From the NCBI RefSeq assembly GCF_000365145.1, contig NW_008481809.1, positions 439,883 through 503,882 of the forward strand: a stretch of DNA of 64,000 nucleotides, written 5' to 3'. The translations under genes were made by a program, and so were the position numbers. Of this stretch, positions 20,403-29,503 are shown piece by piece (the first letter of the stretch is position 1; each line of letters opens with the position of its first letter). Under the pieces are notes generated by a model. It saw only the letters and a list, made by a program, of their open reading frames with translations, searched no databases and was not told the origin of the DNA. The stretch comes from Cyphellophora europaea CBS 101466. Its lineage: Eukaryota > Ascomycota > Eurotiomycetes > Chaetothyriales > Cyphellophoraceae.

Positions 20403-20419
20403 CTCTGTTCGAAACAGAG
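20403..20419 (-). terminator. Hairpin just 3' of U2 snRNA, possible 3'-end processing element
   Basis: CTCTGTT-TCG-AACAGAG on the minus strand: seven base pairs with a tight loop, some 13-15 nt beyond the proposed U2 3' end. Could guide RNase III or Pol II snRNA 3' processing; this is inference from position. Confidence 0.4.
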
Positions 20420-20431
20420 ACAATGATGAAA

Positions 20432-20624
20432 AGGTTCGCGTCACAAGGTGGCAGTGTAAGACCTCGAACACGGTGCCGGAAACCCATTGCGCAAGCACAG
20501 AGGGGTTTGACCAGCGAGTGCCAAAAATGAGATTAATCAAAGTTGTTCATTCCGTAGAATGATTTCAGAGATTAAACTGAAAAGAACAGATACTACACTT
20601 GATCTAAGCCAAAAGGCAAAGCTG
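20432..20624 (-). ncRNA. U2 spliceosomal snRNA
   Basis: Minus-strand sequence begins near CTTTGCCTTTTGGCTTAGATC, the near-invariant U2 5' region, followed by GTGTAGTATCTGTTC, in which GTAGTA (antisense of 20591-20596) pairs with the intron branch site. Next come the stem II region (CAGTTTAATCTCTGAAATC), a stem with CTACGGAATG, and an Sm-like site CATTTTTGG (antisense of 20521-20529). Downstream, CTGG..AAACCC...GGGTTTCCGG can form stem III and TTCG.AGGT...ACCT..CGAA stem IV, ending near 20432. Both ends are estimates (5' within about 5 nt, 3' within about 15 nt). It is the RNA partner for every intron annotated here. Confidence 0.95.
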
Positions 20625-21741
20625 CAAAAGTATTAGCAAAGTCGTTCAAAACAGCGGGATGGAGGGCACTTTCAGAGCTGGGAAAAGGAAAAAGAAGAAG
20701 TCCAGAACTCGCCGGACGAGGAAGGGGGATCTTGTAGTTTCGAGGCGGCTGCAAACACGCCAAGCAATTGCAATGTTTGCACCCAAAACGAAGAAATTTT
20801 TTGAGCATCGATGGAGCTTTGGTGAAGCGTGGGTGAAGAGTGGGCTGCCTATGACGCGCCGGATTGGGGTACGGTCGCCCGATTGCCCACTTTGATGCAT
20901 TGTAGCGCCTGTGGTATCTCCATAACACCCAGGCGCTGGAAATTGCTATCTACCCGAAATCTTTTGCCCATAGTTTTGACCGCAAAGGCAGAAGACACTG
21001 CACCAATCACGCGCATGTCACAGGCTCTGGCTGCGTCTAGTTGCACCTGTAGCATCTGCTCGGCCAATGTGGCTAGTCAGGATCCGATTGGTGGTAATGT
21101 AGCCGGATTCTCCCATCATCTGCGACCCAGAGCCGGGCCCCTGCGCCTCTTATGCGCTTCGACATCTTAGACTCTTTATACTACACAAAGGATTGGCGGA
21201 AAAGATCTGGATCTCTTTGTACACTGATGGCTTTATTGTCTTACAGTATGTCTGGAGGTCCCGCTATAAGATCAAGCTGCTAAATGCAGACGCCGCAGGA
21301 GCTCCTCTGCCATTTCCCCATTTCTCCGTGGAGCAATTTACCAATTTCCTCGACTCCTCTAGTCAGACGCAGAAAGCTTCGCAGAATGCATGCACTGAAA
21401 ATTCAATTGCCGGTAAACAGTTGACCCTACCGGCCGGGTTGCCCAGGGGCTGTCTGTGAAGCCGACTTGATCCCCTGGATGCTCTTTTTTTGGTGGACGT
21501 AACTCGCTTGGGGATTTTTGTTGAACGCAGAGAATGTAGGATTAAAGTGCCGGTAAACAGTTGACCTTACCAACCGGGTTGCCCAAGGTCTGATATCGCA
21601 TTTCGGCGGAACCATGGGTGCTCTTGTCTTGGTTGACGTACGTTTGTCATTATTGTCGATAAAGGATGATTTCGTTGCTTCAAACCCCAGTAGGACCTGC
21701 AGGGCATAGTCGAGTTTGGTTTGACCTGTATGGAAGCCGTA
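20625..21741. other. Spacer between U2 promoter and GIY-YIG gene
   Basis: 1.1 kb. The first part is the U2 upstream region, with a pyrimidine-rich stretch on the minus strand around 20675-20705. From 21409 it contains the duplicated repeat. No coding region found. Confidence 0.5.
21409..21650. repeat. Two imperfect direct repeat units, period 140 bp
   Basis: GCCGGTAAACAGTTGACC at 21409 and 21549 begins two units that stay similar for about 100 bp (next blocks ACCGGGTTGCCCA or GCCGGGTTGCCCA, then ATGCTCTT/GTGCTCTT and TTGGT(G/T)GACGTA). The second unit ends about 90 bp beyond the 3' end of the GIY-YIG gene. Confidence 0.7.
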
Positions 21742-23982
21742 CTAGGTTCCTGCACCCCAGAATCTGGTGAATTCTTTCACGAACTCAGGGTCGGGGATGT
21801 CTGGGATATATTTGCTGGTGTCCCAGTCCGGAACCAGAGCAAGGAATCGACGATCGGTCGGGTGACAGTCCTCGATGCCCACCGTCCACGTGCACACGCG
21901 GCCCATCTGACTACAGCGGAGGCAAATATCGTATTGATATGTGTGAGGGTAGTAGTTGACTGGCATGCGCGTGCAAATGCAGTTGATGTCGTTGTACCGC
22001 TCCTGGATTACCTGTAGTCAATTAGAATCGAAGTTGATGAAGATCAGGGTAGCACGTACATTGGTACTCTCGTCTTTCCATCTACCAGCCACGTTTAGCA
22101 GATAGCATGAGTCGCAGGCTCGCTGGGGGACACGGTTCTTGACCTGGCCGTTGAAAGCGCCGAACGGAACATACGAGGTCAGTCCTTGAGCTATGTAAGC
22201 CTGCGACATCTGGAAAGGATCAAGTCGTCCGGCCATGAATTCAGCGCTTCTGGCATTCGCAAGGAGGTTTCGGATCCGAATCGTCTGCGACAGAAAGTCG
22301 AGGTACTGCTGCTTGATGTGGGCAATCCCGTAGTCGATCATCCAATTTGGGCAGTATTCGGGTTCGAGTTTGATCTGCCGTAGCATTCGGTAAATCGCGA
22401 TACCCTGGGCATAGGCTTGATGAGAGCCGGCTGCATCAGGCTTGTTGACGCATACCTTCCGAAGATCCATCGGTTTCTGAGACCGTATGTAAGCGTGCTT
22501 CCATGGTGGAGATGCGTTTGAAGATGTAGCAGGTTCTTGCCATTCGATCTTCAACGCCCATGATCTTGCTCTATCCCAATCTTTCCACGGCCCAATAGTA
22601 GGGAGATGAGCCCAGTTTCGATGGTGAGGACTGCCATCTTTCGTCATCTCGATGCAGGGAAAGATCCACTGACCGGAACGCAAACCGAGATTCTTTGCTA
22701 TTGTAGGAGAAAACTTGGGGCGAGGCTGACCAGGACCATGATTCGGCGCACTGACGACGTGAAATGTGAGATTCCGAGCGTTCTGGTCACCGATTGAGCC
22801 CGGAGTCTCCGCACTGGTGATACGGGTTGCTGAACGCCGAAACACATCGAGATTGTTCGAGGCAAAACTCTGCAGGGTCCAGACCATCTTATCGGCGTGG
22901 TTGATTTCTGTGAGCGGAGAGACCCAGTTGCATCCGCCTTCAGCCCCGTAGCTGGTTCGAGAGCTTGCACCAGGCCAATTCGACACTACAAATGATGATT
23001 GCGCGGACACTGTCAACGCATGAGCCATGGTTTTGTCTTGCATATATCTGGCAAGCTTATCCTCCTGCTCTTTCAGATTCGCAGAACTGTTGTGGCTTTC
23101 GTGTGGCTGGTAAGAGTAGACTTCCTCACAATAGCACTCGAAAAGGTCGACAAAAAGCTGCTCCACAATAGCCATGAGGTGGTCGATCTCAGACTTAGTG
23201 TAATCTACACTTCCAGGAGCGGGCTTAGGTTGCCACAGCAGACGCATGTACCTCTTCTTAGCACCAACGGCACGCTTATAGTGGTTGCTGGTTGTGAATG
23301 GCTCCGTGGAGTACTCGTGTTCTGTATGTCGCTTAGATGGATTGATCGACTTGCCAACGTACTGTGATGCCAAACGATTTGGCTGGCCATCGTAATCGAG
23401 GTAGATACGAGTGTAGACACCAGGCGTTGTCATGTCGGTCGCTGAGGGCAGATATGTGGCCACATCCTGAACTGTGAAATCGGGCATGTTCAAGATATCT
23501 TTGGTTGCATCAGGGATGCCTCGCAATATGTCTTGGACGAGTTGCCGGCGGGAATTGGCCACCGAAGTGCGCGACTGGAACCAGATAGGCAGCCAATGCA
23601 TCTCATATCTGTTGATATGAAGACGCTCAAGCCATTCGGCCACGGCGCGATCAAGCTGGCCGTGCATCCCACCCACCTCGGAGCCAAATCGCGAGTAGAA
23701 CTCAGGCACGTCGATGTATACATCGCCGTACTTGCGAGTGACTCCAACCAGTACGTGTGAGGCCGGCACGTGCGCAGGCTGCTGCGATTGTAGATATGGG
23801 CGAGTGACCGTCAGGTATCCTGACTTCGACAGGCTGACAACCCTTCCTTGGGTACCTTGTACAATGGACAAGGTCTGGTTGGATGGGTGCGTCCAGGTGT
23901 TAACGCATTCATAAGGATAGTCCACCGGCCAGGTCGAATCAGAAGGTGGCCTGGGCTGGGAGGTATGATATGGCGGAGCCAT
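21742..23982 (-). CDS. GIY-YIG nuclease-like protein with C-terminal cysteine cluster, two exons
   Basis: Exons 23982-22060 and 22011-21742 with a 48-nt intron (GTACGT...CTACAG, branch region CTAATTGAC), 730 residues. ATG 23982 (context GCCATGG) is preferred to the upstream in-frame GTG. Residues about 188-285 carry GIY-YIG hallmarks: GVYTRIY (188), QYVGKS (207), an Arg/His pair (KRHTEHEY, about 217-222) and, further on, a helix IVEQLF with the candidate catalytic Glu near 274. The last 110 residues form a Cys-rich module interrupted by the intron: C623-x2-C626, then C652, C654, C671-x2-C674, C681 and C690, likely zinc-binding. The middle has no recognised domain. Possible roles include DNA cleavage or repair or a domesticated mobile-element nuclease; none is shown. 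Exons are phase-consistent. Confidence 0.75.
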
Positions 23983-26149
23983 GGCTGCCTTCTCGACACG
24001 AGTCAGTCGAATTATATGCTCGGGGGCCTTCCGGAGTCGGCTAAGACTTACCACAAGTTGTAGGGAGCCTCAAAAATTATGAGACGAGTAGACTGTGTTG
24101 CGTGCAGTGACGAAGGTGTATGATGTGGGAACGGTGGGTGTGGTTGGGAGGTAGGTAGGTTGACAGCGCCGATGCCCTTTACAAAGACAATGGGAGAGAT
24201 GTTTGATGTAAAGGGGTTCTTCAAAGATCAACACTGGTTCTCGAAAATCGGAGTGGCTTGGGTAGTAGTAAAAACAGCAAGCTCAATGTCGAGCTATATA
24301 GTCTAGAGATTTAAGAGACCTATTCATGGAGCATGGTATTGTTGCTCCGCCACAACACGATTTTGTCACGGCGACGACTGCCCTGCCGTTGGAGGTATGT
24401 GACTGGGGCCTATTCACTATTCAATGGCTACGATCAAAGACTAAGAGGTTGTGGTTGGTCACTAACCGCTTTTCAACGGCAGGAAGCCGGCTACCCGCCA
24501 GGGTGCGGCTAATGAATAGGCTATGGACAATAAGAGCTCGTGTTGCTGATGTTGACAAGTCATGAATCGGTGTCACCGTGCAGTATTGACTGCATTATTG
24601 AGCACTGGAGTGACAGTAATGATCCGTCAGCCGCTACTTCCTGTTCAATCAATAGACATGACACAATAGAGGGGTACATTGACTTCAATCGCGGTGGATC
24701 GTGCAGACACTGAAGTTTCGTGACGCTCTATAAGCAGCATGGATGACAAATGGCGTGGCATTGAGCGAAGCGTACGTGAAGTTGAGCTCGTGATCGTAAG
24801 TATTGGTCTGAGAAAGCGTGCTACGGGTTGACGACTCAACACGTCTCCTTATGAGATTGCACTCCGCCTCATGGCGACTCTGTGTCAAAAGTGGTGAGTG
24901 GCGGCTACATCGAACGACATTTACGTTAGAATTTCATGCTTCCACTACCTAGAGGGACCAGTTGCGGCAGACCGTGTCTATGAACGCTATTGCTTGACAA
25001 ACGAGGGACACCAGATGTGTCGGAGGATTCTTCCTGTATTCTCAGACAGTGAATCGCGGGTTCTTCTATGTGCAACCCCTTAAGTGGCGCAGCCTTGTGT
25101 CAGCTTGGGTGCCGCGGGTGATCTGCCGACACTTCCCGAATTCTCCACCTTAGTGAAATCCGAGTCCGGCCAAGACCGGGCCGCAGTCATACAATGGATA
25201 CAACTCGGGTCATGTTGGTTATGTAGATGACACATGTTGCTGATGGGTTCAGTGACTGAAGTGCTGCTGCGTATTGGCTTTCGTAGCTTGCACCTTGGTG
25301 TTGGACTTATCCAGAGATTGATGAGATAGTTTCCTTCGTTGAGCTTAGCTACTTGGTGTTTCTGAAACTCCCACAACGGACGATTGTGGAACTGACCAAT
25401 GTCTTTGGGCCGCCGATGAAGAGACATTGTGGCTGCAATGGTAGTCGGAGCTATATGCCTTCAACAGCTGCGCCTCTGTGAAGATCGTTGCGCATGTGGT
25501 AGCTCAATTGACATTTGACTGTGGCGTTTGACAGAAGCTGCAGTCCTGCGCGCTGCTTCCATCGTGCGTGCGAGTAGTTCAGCCAACCAACTGCTTCTCG
25601 CTGAGACTCTTCAAGGCAGTTTAAGCGATGAACCCCTGACGGCTGCTCAGTTCTCGAACGTCCTCACTCCTGCTGCCGTGTCCGCCACTGTTCGTGGGAC
25701 CGCTCATCAATGTCTTGTGACTGTACCATGTCTCAGGCACCCAAATCTGTGAGAACTTATTCTCATGATATGAACCCAGTCTTTCTCCAATGGACCGATT
25801 ATGAAGATGCTTGCAGCTCCATAGCCAATATGGCATACTGCAGGATTGAGATAGGATTGCGAGAGGTTGGCCAGCCATTCAACCACCTCGGCATCCGGCA
25901 TTGTTTGCCGGAAAAGATACGCATGAGTCTGTTGTGGTCGAGAAGACAACCTGCGACCCAACGGTGCTTGGACAATGAGACGCTTCAGCTGTAGCAGTAG
26001 CAGGCATCAGAGCCTCAGCTGAAAGGTGCATGAATAAAAGGTACCGTTCTGATGAACCAAAGCTGCGGCGGTGGTGATCGTGAAATCAACATGTACTATC
26101 GTTTTCCAATAGCCAAAGAAGTCTGCTTTGGCGGAGGCAGATAATTGTG
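23983..26149. other. 2.2-kb stretch without recognised genes
   Basis: Includes the upstream region of the GIY-YIG gene (GAGCTATATAGTC near 24291). The longest frames (about 115 codons, minus strand, near 25080-25427) show no family and no supporting splice signals. I see nothing I can name. Confidence 0.5.
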
Positions 26150-27576
26150 GGCTCATTCCAATGTCCAATCCCTTACGCGGGCAGGCTCATGTTTTGGTAC
26201 AAGATCGAGTGATGACGAGTGCGTGAATATTGCCCCTGCTGGAAGTCGACTGGCGAGAGGCAAGACAAATGATCGTTGCCCCGAACGCCAGGTGCTCGTT
26301 GTCACAAGCACCGAATGGTTGTTGCTCCAAAAACCAAATGATCGTTGCCCCGAACGCCGAACGCCAAACGCCAAAGACCACAAATCGAATTTTTTTTTCG
26401 TCTGAAGTGATGTTAGCGAGATCTCTTGGAGAGGAAGCAGGACTCACTTTTTTGATACGTTCAATTTTCTGGTTGGTTAGCCAATTGCCCTTGCCTCGCC
26501 GAGGATTGAACAACTTACTTTCTCCGATTTTCACCACTTTTCATATTTTTTTTCTTCCTTCTCGATTTTCAGTTGGTCTTTTTTGACCAACAGGCCGGAG
26601 ACCGAGCCCACGGCTCTTGCCATCTCCTCCACCTCCGCGGAGGGGACCGGCCAACTCACCGCCGCACGCACGGCGGCCTCCAGCTCCGGCAAAAAGATGC
26701 CAGACCCTGGAATCATCGCAATCAGCTCATCCAGGGCAGGCCAGCCTGACTGCCGCCAGCCCCGAAAGAGGTTCATGGCCCGGCGCTCCCGCGCCGACCT
26801 GACCCGCTCCTCCTTCTTCTGCCTGGCGGCCTCCTCCCTCTTCTTCTTCTCCCGCTCTTTCTCCTCCTTCTTCTCTTCCTTCTCCTTCTCCTTCTCCTCT
26901 TTCTTCTCTTTCTTCTCCTGCTTCTCCTTCGCCTTCTCCTCCGCCTTCACCCTCTTCACTTCTCTAAGCCCCTCGATTCCCTCCCAACCCCTCTTCTGGG
27001 CATCTCTGCCCCCCTCCTTCTCAAGGAGGACTCGGGCAGAGGAGAACCCAGAAGAAGGAAGGGGGGAATCGGGACGGGACCGCCCAGCAGCAGACAAGCT
27101 GGCGGCAGAGGAAGCGCAAGGCGCAGGGACCGGCGAGGCCGGGGGGCGAGGGAAGGTCCCACTGCTGTGGAAGGTCTACTAACGTCAATAAACCCTTGAT
27201 GGAAACTCGTTGAGAAAGGAAATATACAGGGATTGGTGGTCGTATGAAAAAGAAACGACCGAGGCCGGCAACGAGGAAGCGGCAGCGCCGCGGGAGGAGG
27301 CGGGTCGGGCGTGGGAGGGGCGGGGAGGTCGGGAGGAGGCCCAAGAGCGGCCAACATCTCCGAGAGATTGATGGCATCGGGGGGAGGAAGCAAGGAGAGA
27401 GTCTCGACGACGCCGGAGGCATTGGTATGGGTGTAATCACCCTTCTTTGGGAAGATCCATCTGTTCGTCGTCAGCACAACCACCTCCAGCAATACTCAAT
27501 CAACACCTACTCGGCCATGATGTCGTCGGGCGCGAAGAGCAGGGAAACCCATGGGACGCGAACGTCTGAACGTACC
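26150..27576 (-). other. Unresolved intron-rich gene or relic with Lys/Glu-rich segment
   Basis: Several strong minus-strand intron signals follow each other: GTACGT (27575) to ACAG (27461), GTATAT (27227) to GTTAG (27179), GTAAGT near 26520 to ACCAG near 26482, and GTGAGT near 26450 to TTCAG near 26402. Between them are a Pro-rich segment (ALGPPPDLPAPPTPDP), a 188-codon frame (26531-27097) with a long Lys/Glu coiled-coil-like run, and a final frame. The exons could not be joined in one phase, so I give no protein. The plus strand of the Lys/Glu part is a polypyrimidine run (about 26815-26942). No domain recognised. Confidence 0.35.
26266..26358. repeat. 24-bp exact direct repeat plus GAACGCC iterations
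   Basis: CAAATGATCGTTGCCCCGAA followed by CGCC occurs at 26266-26289 and 26335-26358, 69 bp apart. The second copy runs into short GAACGCC/AAACGCC iterations and then a poly-T run near 26391. Confidence 0.75.
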
Positions 27577-29284
27577 TCAATCTGGACCCACATTGGGCGC
27601 TAAGCCGGCATTTGCCGGCGAAAGGCCTCTCTGACTGGCTGGCGCTACATCAAGGACCCGTATCGCGCTCGTTGCACGCGTCTGGGGCTCTCCGGGACCG
27701 TAAAATCCTTGAATCGAACAGGATTTTGCTCATAGAACGCACATCTGGTGGTGGGAACGTACAGAGGTCCAGGAATTAACGCTGGGGAGCACGGAGACCA
27801 TGGAGCATTGGATCATTTTGAGAGCCATTTTCTGGGCCATTGGGCTTGTTGACTACCTGCCCACGCCTGTGAAAGAGGATCGTAACATCGATCAATCAGT
27901 GAAGGAACATGGTCATGCTTTTGGTCAGTCAATCAACGAGGGTAGGGGGATGTGAACGTCGGAGCACGAGGACATTCGTCGTTACTAGACTTGCATTGCC
28001 CTTACATTGGATCCCAATCATCGCCTCGAAAGCGTTTCTCTTCTTCGCCGGTGGATAATGACGGATGATGATGCTTCTTTTCCTATCAGTGAATACAATC
28101 TCTCTGCAAGTCTTACAAAACGCGACGTGAAACGCGTTGGCTCTCCAGCGAACTGCTTGCTTGCACCCTTCAATATCTCTTACTCTCGCCTTTTTCGACT
28201 CTCACGAAATGCTCAGCGCCTAGTCTCTCTAGCTCGCATACTCACACTTGAAGGTCAGTACATTCATTGGAACCAACGTCGAACCACAAGTTGATTAAAC
28301 TCGATGCAGTGAATGGCATACGTCGACACGAATCCAATGGTGACTACAAGTTTTCACTCAAAACATTGAACGGAGCAAGTCGACAAATGCTCGAACATGC
28401 ACGTACACCCCGCTATTGACGACTACCTGGTTGGGCATTTGCATGGCAACAACAAATATGGGTGAGTGATGAGGTTCAGACACGGTTCATGACTATTGCG
28501 CAAGGCTGTCGCTGCCTCCAATCGGACACGAACGTCTGTAGCCAGCAGGGGTCTGCAACCAGCAAACTCTCAATTCTGGGGTTGCCCCTGACAAGGCTTC
28601 GAGATATACGTACCAGGACCCACCATTCCCGGCACGATCCGAAAGTATCTCAGGTAAGAAAGGCATACCCCTCGTCTACTGCCATAATTGTTGATTGACC
28701 AAGAACAGCATCAGCCGGGGCCAGCGGCTTCATACACCGCGCGTGCCGCGGTAGTGCTTCGAGACACCAGGTCTTTCGCAGCAATGACCACAGTCTGCCT
28801 CCAGACCTCCGTATCCAGAACAAACCACAAGCTGCTGCGAAGTTGCAGGTACGCTGCAACGTAGGCCTGCGACTCTCAGTCAAACAACCAAAAACAAATG
28901 AGGCGCCCCTGCCCCAAGGCGCGTCCGCAGCCATTCCTTGGGCAATCGCCAATCGCACGAATACAGCTCTCATAGAAGAAGCAGAATGCAAGTGCAGGGA
29001 CGAGTCCTGGTTGCATTGATCATCGATCGGCCAGTATATGTTTCGGCGAATGCACCTGCCAGAGCGATGCGCGGGTCGCGGCAGGACAACTCTGGCGGCC
29101 TCTTCAGACGACGGATTCAGCTTCTGGCTCAGGCCATTGCTACCTCCGCCCCAGCGCATGTGCACGACGATTTCGCACCACGCCCCTCAACGTTGATACT
29201 ATAACAGTCGGAAATGGGCCTGGAAAAGGCATGGGCGGAGCTATCAGAAGACAAACTTGTCCTCCACTGCTCGCTCTAGATGAG
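27577..29284. other. 1.7-kb stretch without recognised genes
   Basis: Contains open frames up to 171 codons (minus, 28650-29165) with no recognisable family, signal peptide or splice pattern. No tRNA, repeat family or transposon ends identified. Confidence 0.45.
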
Positions 29285-29503
29285 CTATTGCATGAGACGG
29301 TCAAAAGAGCGACTCGCAGTGGTCGAACCGAATTCCACAGTGTCCCGAGCTACGATGAGACCGGGTTCATCATGCCCATCAGCACCCGCAGCAGTCGCGA
29401 TTGACCCGGTAGTGCTGAGAACCACTTGCGCGTGCAAAATTAGAGCGTAAAGCAAAAGGAAGCGGCTCCAGTAGCTACATGTTGATAGTCGCGGGAACAT
29501 CAT
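29285..29503 (-). CDS. Possible small secreted peptide
   Basis: 72 residues from ATG 29503. The N-terminus looks like a signal peptide: basic Arg at 15, then FLLLYALILHAQVVLS with a plausible cleavage after Ser31. The mature part (about 41 residues) is polar, with no Cys after the signal region. No family recognised. The frame is short, so support rests only on the signal-like start. Confidence 0.3.
   Translation of the reverse strand: MMFPRLSTCSYWSRFLLLYALILHAQVVLSTTGSIATAAGADGHDEPGLIVARDTVEFGSTTASRSFDRLMQ

Larger units (their letters stand above)
18192..20431. other. 2.2-kb non-coding stretch
   Basis: Contains the inverted ACAAAATTGACCAG motif near 18557-18570 and, towards U2, two hairpins (see separate entries). 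No ORF with protein-like composition was found. Confidence 0.5.

Noticed and set aside
26583..27182. 199-codon plus-strand open frame rich in Ser/Phe
   Set aside because: Translation of the polypyrimidine run antisense to the Lys/Glu segment; low complexity.
27698..27740. T-arm-like stem with GTTCGATT on the minus strand, possible tRNA
   Set aside because: No A-box or acceptor stem at the right distance; stem pairs are imperfect.
28650..29165. 171-codon minus-strand open frame
   Set aside because: No family, signal peptide or splice evidence; composition not protein-like.
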